Counted from the first letter of the stretch, positions 7,400-16,985 are shown. The stretch is DNA of 64,000 bases from Streptomyces sp. 1331.2 (GCF_900199205.1 NZ_OBMJ01000001.1:372001-436000); one strand, 5' to 3'. Numbers and translations are program-made. Notes: generated by a model not told the origin, from the letters alone.

Positions 7400-9853
7400 T
7401 CAGTGCCTCGGCGGCCCCGGCCGGGGGCCGTCCGCGCTCAGGTCGGTCAGCGCCTCGGTGAGCAGTTCACGGGCCTCCTCGGCCCGGCCCTGCTCGATCA
7501 GCGCGGTGCCGAGCTCGGTCAGGGTCTTGGTCATGCTGTCCGGACGGCCGACCGCCTCGTAGTGCACCAGGGCCTGCCGGTAGGCCTTCTCGGCGGCCGG
7601 CCAGCGCCGCAACGCCGCGCGGTCCAGGCCGAGTTCGTGCGCGGTCATGGCCGCCAGCAGGTGCATCAGCGGGGAGGACCAGCGCTCCACCAGCTCCAGG
7701 GCGCCGGCCAGCGCCCGCCGCCGGGAGTCCACCGCCTCCTCGGCCCGGCCGGACTCCCGCAGGCAGTTGGCGGCGCCGCGCAGGGTGACCAGCCGGCCGA
7801 TCCTGGCCGAGCGGCTGTCCACGTCGGCGAAGGCGTCCGCCGCGCGGTGGAAGGCCTCGGTCGCCTCGCGGTGGCGGCGCAGGTAGCGCAGGCCGGAGGC
7901 GAGGTAGGTGAGCGCCCAGCCCTGCTGCTCCCGGTCGCCGACCTCCTTCGCCAGCTCCAGCCCCTCACCGGCCAGTTCGATGCCGCGCTGGTAGCGGTGC
8001 AGGCAGGTGACGTACGTCCAGGCCAGGTAGTTGACGTGCACCGCCTCGGCCCGCCGGTCGCCGAGCGCGCGGGCGGCGTCCACCGAGAGCTGGAACACCT
8101 CCGCCCAGATGCCCCAGCTCAGCAGCCGGTCGGAGAACCAGTGCATGGCCTCGGCGGTGTCGACCACCTCCCGGTAGCGGCCGGACTGCTGGGCCTGGTG
8201 CAGGGCGGCCAGCCACTCCGGGTGCTCGTACTCCAGCCAGTGCGCCGCCTCGGTGAGGTGCGCCGGGGCCCGGCCGGTGACCGCGGCGTCGTCCTTCTCG
8301 TGCTCCGGGTCGAAGCGCAGCCCGTAGGCCGTCGCCCGGTCGAGGATCCGGCGGCCGGCCCGGCTGCGGACCTCGGCCAGCTCCTCGGCCGGCTCCTCGG
8401 CGGCCAGCCGCTCGGCCGCGTAGAGCCGCACCAGGTCGTGCAGGCGGTAGCGGTCCGGTGTGGCGGGCTGCAGCAGACCGGCGTCGACCAGCTGTTCCAG
8501 CAGCAGCTCGGTCCGGGCCTCCGAGCGGCCCGTGTAGGCCGCGGCGACGGCCGCCGTGAAGTCCGCCCCGGCGGTCAACGCACAGCGCCGCAGCACCAGT
8601 CGGGCCTCTACCGGCAGCCGCCGGTAGGACAGCTCGAAGGCCGGTCGGACCGCCAGGTCGCCGGTCTCCAGCAGATCCAGGCGGTTCTCCTCGGCGGCGA
8701 GCTGGCGCACCAGCTGGGCGACCGGCTGCTGCGGCCGGGCGACCAGCCGCTGCCCGGCGATCCGCAGCGCCAGCGGCAGGTATCCGCAGAGCCGGGCCAG
8801 TTCGGCGGTGGCATCGGGTGCGGCCTCGATCCGCTCCCGGCCGGCGATCCGGGCCAGCAGTGCGGCGGCCTCCGCCGGGGCGAGCACGTCCAGGCTCAGC
8901 CGGTGCACCGATTCCAGGCCGGGCAGCACGTTGCGGCTGGTCACGATGGTCACGGCCGGCCCGGAGCCCGGGAGCAGCGGGCGCACCTGGCCCTCGTCCG
9001 CGGCATTGTCCAGCACCAGGACGAGCCGGCGGTCGCGCACCAGGGCCCGGTAGAGGCCGGCCCGCTCCTCCGTCCCGGCGGGCACCGCGGCGTCCTCGAC
9101 GCCCAGGGCGCGCAGCACCTGGCCGAGCGCGTCGCGCGCGGTCAGCGGCTGGGCGGACATCCCGGCGAGGTCGACGGAGAGCTGGCCGTCGGGGAAGCGC
9201 GGGGCCAGGGTGTGGGCGGCGTGCAGGGCGAAGGCCGTCTTTCCGAGTCCGGGCTGACCGCTGATCAGCACCACCCGGGGGTGGGCGGGCCGCTCGCCCG
9301 CGGCGAGGCCGGCGAGCGCGGCCAGGGCGTCCTCGCGGGCGGTGAAGTCGGCGATGTCCCGCGGCAGGGCGAGGGCACTCTGGCCGCGCTCGCCTGCCAG
9401 CCCTGCCTGCCCGGGCACGACCTGCCCGGCTACGGCCTCTCCGGTCCCGGCCGGCCCGCTCCCGGCCGGCGTCTGCGGCAGCGGATCCCGGGGTGCGGCC
9501 TGGGCCGGCACCCGGGCCGGGCCCGGCCGGAGGCCGCGCGGGCGCCCGCTCTGCGCGGCCCGGTCCAGCGCCTGCGCCCGCGCCTCGTCCAGGCCCAGCG
9601 CGCGGGCCAGGGCCCGTACGGTGCGCCGCTGCGGCCCGCGGGTACGGCCGCGCTCCATGTCCCCGAGGGCGCGCAGACTCACCCCGGCGGCCGCCGCAAG
9701 CTCCTCCTGCGTCAGGCCCGCCGCCACCCGGTGCCCGGCCAGCAGGCGGCTGAACTCGCCCGTACCCGCGCTTGCCTCCGTACCCGCTTCCGGGCCCGCC
9801 TCCGTGTCCGCGCCCGCCCCGGTGCCGCCCCCAGCCGCCATGCCCCGCCCCAC
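7400..9853 (-). CDS. XRE-type STAND regulator (HTH + NB-ARC + TPR)
   Basis: 817 residues. After a Gly/Ala/Thr/Glu-rich leader an XRE helix-turn-helix lies at about residues 34-95 (HRVAAGLTQEELAAAAGV, SLRALGDMERG). A linker leads to an NB-ARC ATPase: P-loop GQPGLGKTA near residue 200, Walker B RLVLVLDNAADE near 280, TIVTSRN, then the YLPLALRIAG motif. The C-terminal 350 residues are helical TPR-like repeats. STAND proteins are ATP-gated switches that oligomerise on ligand binding; this domain order is typical of Streptomyces regulators of secondary metabolism or development. The start is GTG 9853 (AGGACC upstream) or ATG 9841, four residues later. It is first of four STAND genes in the region. 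The ligand and targets are unknown. Confidence 0.85.
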   Translation of the reverse strand: MGRGMAAGGGTGAGADTEAGPEAGTEASAGTGEFSRLLAGHRVAAGLTQEELAAAAGVSLRALGDMERGRTRGPQRRTVRALARALGLDEARAQALDRAAQSGRPRGLRPGPARVPAQAAPRDPLPQTPAGSGPAGTGEAVAGQVVPGQAGLAGERGQSALALPRDIADFTAREDALAALAGLAAGERPAHPRVVLISGQPGLGKTAFALHAAHTLAPRFPDGQLSVDLAGMSAQPLTARDALGQVLRALGVEDAAVPAGTEERAGLYRALVRDRRLVLVLDNAADEGQVRPLLPGSGPAVTIVTSRNVLPGLESVHRLSLDVLAPAEAAALLARIAGRERIEAAPDATAELARLCGYLPLALRIAGQRLVARPQQPVAQLVRQLAAEENRLDLLETGDLAVRPAFELSYRRLPVEARLVLRRCALTAGADFTAAVAAAYTGRSEARTELLLEQLVDAGLLQPATPDRYRLHDLVRLYAAERLAAEEPAEELAEVRSRAGRRILDRATAYGLRFDPEHEKDDAAVTGRAPAHLTEAAHWLEYEHPEWLAALHQAQQSGRYREVVDTAEAMHWFSDRLLSWGIWAEVFQLSVDAARALGDRRAEAVHVNYLAWTYVTCLHRYQRGIELAGEGLELAKEVGDREQQGWALTYLASGLRYLRRHREATEAFHRAADAFADVDSRSARIGRLVTLRGAANCLRESGRAEEAVDSRRRALAGALELVERWSSPLMHLLAAMTAHELGLDRAALRRWPAAEKAYRQALVHYEAVGRPDSMTKTLTELGTALIEQGRAEEARELLTEALTDLSADGPRPGPPRH

Positions 9854-10124
9854 TCCGTCGGTCCTGCCTGTTCCGCACTTCTGCCTGGGCCCGCACCCGG
9901 CGGGCCGTGACAGGCAGAAGTATGCCCGGCCGCGGGATTTCCCCGTACCCGGCCCCCGGTGAACGCATCCGCCCTGCTCAGCCGTTCAGTCAGTGAGGGA
10001 TGCGCGGGCGGGCGAGGGTGGTTGTGCAGGGCAGAACTGCCGATGGTTCCGCCTGTGGTTCCGCCTGCGATCAGCGGTTTCCCAGCCGCGGCGGCAGGTC
10101 GATCCGTGCGTCCCGGAAGGCCCG

Positions 10125-12950
10125 TCAGCGGCTGCCCGCCACCAGCGCTTGCGCCCGCTGCCGCGCCTCCGCCCCCTCCACCCCGCGGCCCAGCTCCTCC
10201 AGCAGGTCGGCGAGCAGGCCGTGCGAGCGCGCCTCCAGCGCCGGGTCGCCGACGGTGCGGCCCAGGGCGACGGCGAGTCGCGCCGAGGAGAGGGCGGCGT
10301 CGCGGCGGCCGAGGGCGTGCAGGGCGCGGGCCCGGCTGTGGACGGCGAGGACGGCCTCGGCGGATCCGGCGCGGGCGGTGGCGGTGCGGACGGCCTCGTC
10401 GGCGTGGTCGAGGGCCGGCCCGGGGTGGCCGGAGAGGACCAGGGCGTCGGCGAGGTCGGTGAGCGAGCGGACCAGCAGGTGGTCGGCGGCCGGGGTGCGG
10501 GCGGCCGCCACCAGGTCGGTGAGCAGCGGCAGCGCCCGTTCGTACCGCCCGGCCCGCAGCAGTGCGGCGCCCACCCGGCTGCGGCAGTGGTGGCGCAGCG
10601 CCGGGTCGCCGGCCCGGTCGGCCGCCCCGACGGCGCGGTCCAGGTGCTCGGAGGCGGTCCGGTGGGCGGCGCGGGCGATGTGCAGGACGGCGAGGTCGGT
10701 GCCGAGCCGGGCGGCGGCCGCGTCGTCCCCGTCCGCGTGCGCGGCCCGCAGCCCGGCCTCGACGACGGCCCGCCAGTGCGTCCGGTCGTGGCCGGTGGTC
10801 TCGTACAACAGGCCGATCCGGTGGGCGAGTTGCCAGGCGTGGGCGGTCCGGCCGTACTGCTCGGCGCAGAGCACGACGGCCCGCAGCGCGCTCTCCTCCC
10901 GACGGAACCAGGCCGCCGCGCGGTCGCTGCCGCCGGCCGCCGCGCTCTCGGCCGTCCAGCCGGCGGTCACCTCCAGGTAGTGGGCGATCAGCCGGTCGAG
11001 GGCGACGAACCGTTCGTCGCAGGTGAGTTCGGCGGCCTTGCGGGCGGCGTAGCGGCGCACCAGCTCTCGCCGGGCGTAGCGGCCCGGGGTGGCCTCCTCC
11101 AGCAGGTGGACGGCGTCCAGCGCGGTGAGCAGGGTGCGGGTGGTGGCGGGCGGGAGGTCGGCGAGGGCGGCCGCGGTCGCGGTGTCGATCACCCCGCCGG
11201 GGTGCAGGCCGAGCAGGGTGAACAGCCGGGCGGCGTCGGGCGTCAGGGTCCGGTACGTCCGGTCCAGGGCGCTGATGAGGCCGATCGGGCCGCGGGCGGT
11301 ACCGCTGCCGGGCCCGGAGAGGGCGGCCAACCCGGTCTGTTCGTCGGCGAGTTCGCGGGCGAGGTCGCCGGGGGTCCAGTCGGGTCGGGCGACCAGCCGG
11401 GCGGCGGCCAGGCGCAGCGCGAGCGGCAACCGGTCGCACCGCTCGGCGAGTTCGGCGAGCTCGGCGACGGCCTCCGGGCCCGTGCCCGTACGGTCCGGGC
11501 CGAGGGCGCGGGCGAGCAGCGCGGCGGCGTCCTCACCGGTGAGGACGCCGAGCGGGAGCGGGACGCCGCCCTCGCGGACCAGCAGGTGGCGCAGCCGGCC
11601 GCAGCTGGTGACGACGGTGACGGGCGTGCCGGCCTCCTCGTGCCCGGCCTCCTCGTGCCCGGGGTCGTCCGGCCCGGGGTCGTCCGGCCCGGGGTCGTCG
11701 GGTCGGGGGTCGTCGGGTCGGGGGTGCGTGGCCGGCGGGTCGGGCAGCAGCGGGAGGAGCTGTTCGTAGGAGGCGGCGTCGTCCAGCACGATCAGCATCC
11801 GGCGGCCGGAGACGAGGTCGCGGTACCGCCGGGAGCGCTCGGCCGTGGCGGCGGGCAGGGTGTCCGGGGCGTCGCCGAGGGCGGTGAGGAACTCGCCCAG
11901 GACGTCGGCCGGTTGGCGCGGCCCTGCCGGGTCGAAGCCGCGCAGGTCGGCGTGGAGGACGCCGTCCGGGAACCGCTCGGCGCCCCGCAGGGCCGCCCAG
12001 TGCCGGACCAGGGCGGTCTTCCCGGCCCCCACCGGACCGGTGACCAGCACCGGACGGCCGGACCTGGCTGCCGGCAAGGCCGCGTCCAGTGCGGCGAGTT
12101 CGGCCGCTCGGCCGACGAACCTGCGGTCGGGTACGACGGCCGCGAAGGCGGTGGCGGCCCCGACCGCCGCGATCGTGGTCGGGGCAGCGGAGGAGGCGGG
12201 CTGTGCCCTCAACCGTTCGCCGACGATGCGCAGTTCAGGTCCGGGTGGGCCGGAGAGCAGGGCCGTCGCCCGTTCGTACCGCTCCCGCGCCTCCTGGTAC
12301 CGGCCGCCCTGCTCCAGGCAGTGCACCAGCCGGGCGGCCAGGGCCTGCCGGGACGGGTGGGCATCGGCCGCCTCGGCCAGTTCGGCGGCCAACTCGCCGC
12401 CCCGGCCCGCCCGGAGCAGCGCCTCGGCCAGCCGGTCCAGAGCACGCAGCCGCAGGTCGGCCAGGGGCGGGACGACCCGCTCGCGCAGCAGGGCGGAGCC
12501 GCAGTCGACGAGGGCCGGGCCACGCCACAGGTCCAGCCCGGCGCGCAGCAGCGGCACCGCCGGGTCCTCCGGCGCCCCGCCCGCCGGGTGCACGCGGCCG
12601 GTGGGCTCGGGCAGCAGCACGCCCGCCTGCTCGCAGAGCCGGAGGAAGCGCAGCACGTCCACCCGGTCGGGACTGCCGGCCAGCAGGTACCCGGACGCCC
12701 GGGTGTCCAGGACCAGGCCCGTCCCGTCCAGCAGTTGGCGCAGGGCCGCGACGTGCCCCTGCAGCGCGGACCGGGCGGTGGGCGGGGCCGCCCCGTCCCA
12801 GACCAGCTCGATCAGCTCCTCGGTGGCCACCGTCTGGTTCATCCGCACCGCGAGCGCACTCAGCAACGCCCGGCGCTTCGGGCCCGAGGGCGTCGCCGCC
12901 GCCCCGTGCTCGCGCCGCACGAGCACCGGGCCGAGCAGATCGATGTGCAC
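10125..12950 (-). CDS. SARP-type STAND regulator (wHTH-BTAD-NB-ARC-TPR, AfsR-like)
   Basis: 941 residues from GTG 12950, preceded by a strong GGAGGAG ribosome binding site. Residues 1-90 are an OmpR/PhoB-like winged helix (IDLLGPVLVRRE, LQGHVAALRQLLDG), followed by a bacterial transcription-activation domain to about 250, the SARP signature. An NB-ARC module follows: GPVGAGKTALVRHW, RMLIVLDDAASYEQ, and DRLPLALRLAAARL. The tail is TPR-like. This is the AfsR architecture, in which the SARP part binds direct repeats near the -35 box and the ATPase/TPR part senses a signal. Between Walker B and the next ATPase motif there is an acidic Pro/Asp/Glu insert encoded by seven 15-bp repeats (11626-11730). 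It is divergent from a second SARP-STAND gene. Confidence 0.9.
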   Translation of the reverse strand: MHIDLLGPVLVRREHGAAATPSGPKRRALLSALAVRMNQTVATEELIELVWDGAAPPTARSALQGHVAALRQLLDGTGLVLDTRASGYLLAGSPDRVDVLRFLRLCEQAGVLLPEPTGRVHPAGGAPEDPAVPLLRAGLDLWRGPALVDCGSALLRERVVPPLADLRLRALDRLAEALLRAGRGGELAAELAEAADAHPSRQALAARLVHCLEQGGRYQEARERYERATALLSGPPGPELRIVGERLRAQPASSAAPTTIAAVGAATAFAAVVPDRRFVGRAAELAALDAALPAARSGRPVLVTGPVGAGKTALVRHWAALRGAERFPDGVLHADLRGFDPAGPRQPADVLGEFLTALGDAPDTLPAATAERSRRYRDLVSGRRMLIVLDDAASYEQLLPLLPDPPATHPRPDDPRPDDPGPDDPGPDDPGHEEAGHEEAGTPVTVVTSCGRLRHLLVREGGVPLPLGVLTGEDAAALLARALGPDRTGTGPEAVAELAELAERCDRLPLALRLAAARLVARPDWTPGDLARELADEQTGLAALSGPGSGTARGPIGLISALDRTYRTLTPDAARLFTLLGLHPGGVIDTATAAALADLPPATTRTLLTALDAVHLLEEATPGRYARRELVRRYAARKAAELTCDERFVALDRLIAHYLEVTAGWTAESAAAGGSDRAAAWFRREESALRAVVLCAEQYGRTAHAWQLAHRIGLLYETTGHDRTHWRAVVEAGLRAAHADGDDAAAARLGTDLAVLHIARAAHRTASEHLDRAVGAADRAGDPALRHHCRSRVGAALLRAGRYERALPLLTDLVAAARTPAADHLLVRSLTDLADALVLSGHPGPALDHADEAVRTATARAGSAEAVLAVHSRARALHALGRRDAALSSARLAVALGRTVGDPALEARSHGLLADLLEELGRGVEGAEARQRAQALVAGSR
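11626..11730 (-). repeat. 15-bp minisatellite within the SARP-STAND gene
   Basis: Seven consecutive 15-base units, the consensus reading GGCCCGGGGTCGTCG on the plus strand, with the outer units more diverged. In frame they encode DDPGP/HEEAG-type acidic pentapeptides in the ATPase domain. Length is a multiple of three throughout, so copy-number change would keep the frame. Confidence 0.8.
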
Positions 12951-13321
12951 GCGCCCCTCTCCTCCCCCACCCGCGGCCTCCCCGATCCGTTCGAGGATAG
13001 GCCCCACCTGCGCCTTTCACACCGCGTCGGCGAGGCCTCCCACGCCGAACGGCCGCGGCACCGGACGGGCCGCCGGGACTCCCGGCCCGGCGCCCCACCG
13101 GGGCCGCTACCCATTCGACGGGTGTGGCACGAAGCACCGTTCACCCACCAGCCCCGCGCCCAGCGGAGGCAGCGGGTCCGAGCCGCAACCGACACCGGCC
13201 CCGCCCGCGTCCACCCGACAACAGGAGCGGCGGCAGGTCGCGAGCCGGACAGCTTCGCGCACTACACTGCTCCACCCCGAGGGCAGACCCTCGGGTCCGG
13301 TCGTGTGGCGTGGTGGGGGTT
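12951..13321. other. Divergent control region between two SARP-STAND genes
   Basis: These 371 bp hold no convincing gene. They include the strong ribosome binding site of the left gene (12953-12966), a -10-like TACACT at 13263-13268, and an 8-bp inverted repeat at 13276-13295 just before the right gene. Both large regulators are transcribed away from this region, so it is the natural place for mutual or autoregulation. Confidence 0.5.
13263..13295 (+). promoter_or_regulatory. Candidate promoter element and inverted repeat before the second SARP-STAND gene
   Basis: TACACT (13263-13268) fits a -10 box. Directly downstream CCCGAGGG (13276-13283) and CCCTCGGG (13288-13295) form a perfect inverted repeat with a 4-nt spacer, ending 26 nt before the start codon. 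It could be an operator over the transcription start or a 5' leader hairpin. No good -35 is visible. Confidence 0.35.
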
Positions 13322-16261
13322 GTGGTGCGGATTCGGCTGCTCGGCCCGGTGGAGCTGCGGGTCGAGGAGCGCGGCTTCGCCACCCTGGCCGGGGCGCAAC
13401 GGCGGGCGATCCTGGCGCTGTTGGCGCTGCGGCTCGGGCGCGTGGTCACCGTGGACCAGTTCTGCGAGGCGCTGTGGGGCGAGTGGCCGCCGGCCAGTGC
13501 GCGGGCGGCCGTGCAGGGGCATGTCGCCGCGCTGCGCAAGCTGCTCGCCGGCACCCCGTTCGAGCTGCACACCCGGGCGTCGGGCTACCTGCTGGCCGGG
13601 CCGGCCGAGGAGGTGGACGCGTTGCGCTTCGAGGCGCTGGCCGCGCGGGCCGCCGAGCACGCCGACCGCGGTGACGACACCGTGGCCGTCGCCTTGCTGG
13701 AGGAGGCCCTGCGGCTGTGGCGCGGCGAGGCCCTGGCCGATCTGCCCGACACCCCGTCGCGCGCCGCGGCGGTGGACCAGCTGGGGCAGGCCCGCACCGC
13801 CGCCCTGCTCTGCTGGGCCGGGCTGCGGCTACGGCAGGGCACCGGTGCGGCCGCAGTGGCAGGGCTGGAGCAGAACGTGCGGGCGGACGGGCTGCGCGAG
13901 GAGCTGGTGGCCCTGCTGGTGCGCTGTCTGCACCAGGCCGGACGGCCCGCGGACGCACTGGCCGCCTACCACCGGGCCCGGCAGCGGCTGGACCGCGAGC
14001 TGGGGATCCGGCCCGGCCCGGTCCTGCAGGCCGCGCTCGCCGAGGTGCTGGCCGACGACCACCCGGAGCAGCCGCCCGCCGCACCCCCGACCCCCGCGCC
14101 GAGTCCCCTTCCCCCCGCTCCCCGCGCCTCGCACGCCTCCCCGGCCTCGCGCCGACTCCCCCGCCGTCCGGTCGACTTCGTCGGCCGGGCGAGCGAACTC
14201 CACCGGCTGGACCACGACTGCGGCCCCGACCGCGGCGGGGACGGCCCGGTGCTGGTGGTCGGCCCGGCCGGAGTCGGCAAGACCGCGCTGGTCACCGCCT
14301 GGGCGCACCGGGCCGCCGCCCGCTTCCCGGACGGCGTGCTCTTCGCCGACCTGCACGGCTTGGCCCCGGCCGCCCCGACCGGCTCGACCCAGCCGACCGA
14401 CCCGGCCGCCCCCGTCACCCCGACCGCCCCCGCACAGCCCGAGGCCGTCCTCGCCGAGTTCCTGCGCGCCCTCGGCGTCCCGGCCGACGAGCTGCCCGCC
14501 GACCGCACCGCACGCGCCGCCCTCTTCCGCGAACGGACGTACGGCCGCAGGCTGTTGGTGGTGCTGGACGACGCCGCCGACGCCGACCAGGTCGCCGACC
14601 TGCTGCCCGACGGCCCCGGCTGCGCCGCCGTGGTCACCGGCCGGGGCTCGCTGGAGGACCTGGTCGCCCTCGACGGCGCCACCCTGCTGCGGCTGGCCCC
14701 CCTGCCCGCCGAGGAGGCGCTGCTACTGCTGGAACGCGCCCTGACGCCCGAGCGGGTGCGCGCCGAGCCCGACGCCGCCGCCCGGCTCGCCCGGTTCTGC
14801 GACCACCTGCCGCTCGCCCTGCGGATCGCCGCTGCCCGGCTGGCTGCCCAGCCCGAGTGGACGATCGCCGAGCTGGCCGACGAACTCGCCGACGAGCAGA
14901 CCCGGTTGGCCGTCCTGGACGCCGGCGGTGCCCTCGCCGTCGGCGCACAGCTGGATCTGACACGCCGTCGACTCTCCGACCTGGCAGCCGAGCTGCTGAC
15001 CGCCCTGGCCGCCCACCCCGGCAACGAGGTGGACACCCTGGCGAGCGCCGCCCTACTGGGCACCGACTCCGCCACCGCCCACCGCGCGCTCGGCGAGCTC
15101 GCCGCCCACCACCTGGTCACCGGCGCAGCCCCCGGCCGCTACCGCCGCACCGAGCTGGTCCGGCTGTACGGCGCCGGCCTGCTCGCCGCGAAGCCCGCGC
15201 CGTACCGGCGCCTGCTGCGGGAGCGGCTGGCGGACTACTACCTCGCGGCGCTGCAGCGCTGCGGCTTCTTCCTCGATCCCGGCCAGGAGGACACCGAGGC
15301 ACCGGCCCACCCGCCGCAGGCCGTCCCGACCGCCGTCGACATCCGCACCGCGCTCGACTGGTTCCAGGCCGAGGAGCCGACGATCCGCGCGCTGACGGAC
15401 GCCGCCGCGACCACCGACCCCCGGCGCGCCTGGCGGCTCGCCCTGACCACCGGCTCGCTCTACTACGGGGCCAGCCGCTTCACCGACTGGCTGGCCCGCG
15501 CCCGGGCGGGCCAGCAGGCGGCCGAGCGCTGCGGCGACCCGGTCGCGGTGGCGCTGCTGCTCAACTGCCGGGCGCAGGCCCTGGTCGCACTCGAACGCCG
15601 GCACGAGTCGGCGGAGGCGGCGCGAAGGGCGGTGGCGGCCGCCGAGTCGGCGGACGGGCCCGCGGCCGTCTCCGCGCGCATCCGGGCGCTGGCCACCCTG
15701 GCCCTGGTGACCGCGATGCTCGGCGGCTCCGCCGAGGCCCGGCGGCTGGCGGCCGCCGCCACCGCCCTGGCCCTGGAGTCGGGCAACCGCCGCCGGCTGG
15801 TCGACGCCAAGGTCCACCAGGGCTGGGTCAGTCTGGCGACGGGCGACCGGGAGGGCGCCCAGCGACAGTCCCGGGAGGCCCGCGAGCTGCTGCCGCCCAC
15901 CCCGGTCACCCAGGTCCACCTGTGGTCGATGCTGACCGAGGCGCAGGGCCTCCTGCCGACCGTCCGGGACGACGCCGCCGACCTGGTCTGGCACCGGCTG
16001 CTCGCCGCCTGCGAGGAGGCGGGCCTGCTCTATCTGCACGCGCTCGCCGAACAGTCCTACGCCGCCCACCTGTTGTCCCGCGGCCGGGAGCCGGAGGTGC
16101 GGGAACGGCTGCGCATCGCGCTCGACCGCTTCCGCGCGCACGACCGGCGGGCGGGCTGCCCGAGCGAGTTCACCGCCGGCCTGGAGGAGTCCCTCGACCT
16201 GCGCGCGGCCGACCGCTCACCGGGCGACCGCTCACCGGCCGACCGCTCACCGGGCGGCTGA
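13322..16261 (+). CDS. SARP-type STAND regulator (wHTH-BTAD-NB-ARC-TPR)
   Basis: 979 residues from GTG 13322 (GTG 13325 is equally possible), preceded by a GTGGGGG tract. The start is set by the conserved opening VRIRLLGPVELRV of SARP winged helices. BTAD follows to about residue 250. A Pro/Ala/Ser-rich hinge leads to NB-ARC: GPAGVGKTALVTAW, RLLVVLDDAADADQ, and DHLPLALRIAAARL. The rest is helical TPR-like sequence. Compared with its divergent neighbour it has the same domain order but only family-level similarity, so they are likely old paralogues. The C-terminus is three DRSPG/DRSPA repeats encoded by 15-bp units, and its last 15 bp overlap the convergent sigma factor gene. Target genes are unknown. 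Confidence 0.9.
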   Translation: MVRIRLLGPVELRVEERGFATLAGAQRRAILALLALRLGRVVTVDQFCEALWGEWPPASARAAVQGHVAALRKLLAGTPFELHTRASGYLLAGPAEEVDALRFEALAARAAEHADRGDDTVAVALLEEALRLWRGEALADLPDTPSRAAAVDQLGQARTAALLCWAGLRLRQGTGAAAVAGLEQNVRADGLREELVALLVRCLHQAGRPADALAAYHRARQRLDRELGIRPGPVLQAALAEVLADDHPEQPPAAPPTPAPSPLPPAPRASHASPASRRLPRRPVDFVGRASELHRLDHDCGPDRGGDGPVLVVGPAGVGKTALVTAWAHRAAARFPDGVLFADLHGLAPAAPTGSTQPTDPAAPVTPTAPAQPEAVLAEFLRALGVPADELPADRTARAALFRERTYGRRLLVVLDDAADADQVADLLPDGPGCAAVVTGRGSLEDLVALDGATLLRLAPLPAEEALLLLERALTPERVRAEPDAAARLARFCDHLPLALRIAAARLAAQPEWTIAELADELADEQTRLAVLDAGGALAVGAQLDLTRRRLSDLAAELLTALAAHPGNEVDTLASAALLGTDSATAHRALGELAAHHLVTGAAPGRYRRTELVRLYGAGLLAAKPAPYRRLLRERLADYYLAALQRCGFFLDPGQEDTEAPAHPPQAVPTAVDIRTALDWFQAEEPTIRALTDAAATTDPRRAWRLALTTGSLYYGASRFTDWLARARAGQQAAERCGDPVAVALLLNCRAQALVALERRHESAEAARRAVAAAESADGPAAVSARIRALATLALVTAMLGGSAEARRLAAAATALALESGNRRRLVDAKVHQGWVSLATGDREGAQRQSREARELLPPTPVTQVHLWSMLTEAQGLLPTVRDDAADLVWHRLLAACEEAGLLYLHALAEQSYAAHLLSRGREPEVRERLRIALDRFRAHDRRAGCPSEFTAGLEESLDLRAADRSPGDRSPADRSPGG
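16211..16255 (+). repeat. 15-bp triplication at the C-terminus of the second SARP gene
   Basis: GACCGCTCACCGGGC is present three times in tandem (16211-16225, 16226-16240, 16241-16255; one base differs in the middle copy). It encodes a DRSPG-type pentapeptide repeat and runs into the convergent sigma factor coding region. Confidence 0.8.
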
Positions 16262-16933
16262 GGCGGCGCCCTTCGCAGCGCTCTTCGCGGCGCCCTGCTC
16301 CGCGCCCGCGCAGCCGCGCTCCGGCGGGGCGTAGCCGTGCTCCGCCGCCAGGACCGGGCGCAGCGCCCGGATCGCGTAGAAGTTGCGGGACTTGACCGTC
16401 CCCGGCGGCACCCCCAGCCGGGCCGAGGCCTCCAGCACCGACCGGTCCTTCAGGTGGAGTTCGACCAGCACCTCGCGGTGGTGCTTCTGCACCCGCCGCA
16501 GCGCCAGCGCGATGTCCCGGGCCACCACGACCTGCTCGTACGGGTCCTCGGCGAGCGGCCGGTCCTCCATCGGCTCGCCGATCACCTCCTTGGCGCGGGC
16601 GGCGGCCATACGGTAGTGGTCGATCGCGATCCGGCGGGCGACGGTGAACAGCCAGGGCCGGCTCGCCTCGGGCCCGGCGCTCAGCGCCTCGGGGTGCTGC
16701 CAGGCGCGCAGCAGGGTCTCCTGCAGGATGTCCTCGGCCTTGCCGCGGTCCCCGCCGGTGGCCCGCAGCAGCGCGCGCAGCAGGTAGCCGCCGTGCAGCC
16801 GGTGGATCTCGGCAAGCGTCTCGGGGTCGAGGGTCGGGCGGGCCGGGGCGGTGGCAGCACCCCCGGCCGCGGTCGACGGGCCCCCGGAGGGCTGGGCGAC
16901 GGACGTGGGCTGGGCGACGGACGGCTTCGACAC
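16247..16933 (-). CDS. ECF-type RNA polymerase sigma factor
   Basis: 228 residues from GTG 16933, with GAGAGG upstream. Residues 1-40 are a Pro/Ser/Gln/Ala-rich leader containing a short duplication (SVAQP twice). Region 2 lies at about 47-115 (DRGKAEDILQETLLRAW, then RPWLFTVARRIAIDHYR), and region 4 at about 140-195 with the helix-turn-helix ASARLGVPPGTVKSRNFYAI. This is the standard two-domain ECF architecture of group-4 sigma factors. The region-4 boundary with ALRPVL is common in actinobacterial SigL/SigK-like proteins. No anti-sigma gene is adjacent, so control must come from elsewhere, from the Ala/Lys-rich tail, or at transcription. Its 3' end overlaps the convergent SARP gene by 15 bp. 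Confidence 0.9.
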   Translation of the reverse strand: MSKPSVAQPTSVAQPSGGPSTAAGGAATAPARPTLDPETLAEIHRLHGGYLLRALLRATGGDRGKAEDILQETLLRAWQHPEALSAGPEASRPWLFTVARRIAIDHYRMAAARAKEVIGEPMEDRPLAEDPYEQVVVARDIALALRRVQKHHREVLVELHLKDRSVLEASARLGVPPGTVKSRNFYAIRALRPVLAAEHGYAPPERGCAGAEQGAAKSAAKGAASAAR

Positions 16934-16985
16934 GCGCTACCTCTCAGATCGGGCAGGGGCACGGCACGGGAAGGGCACCGTTGGG

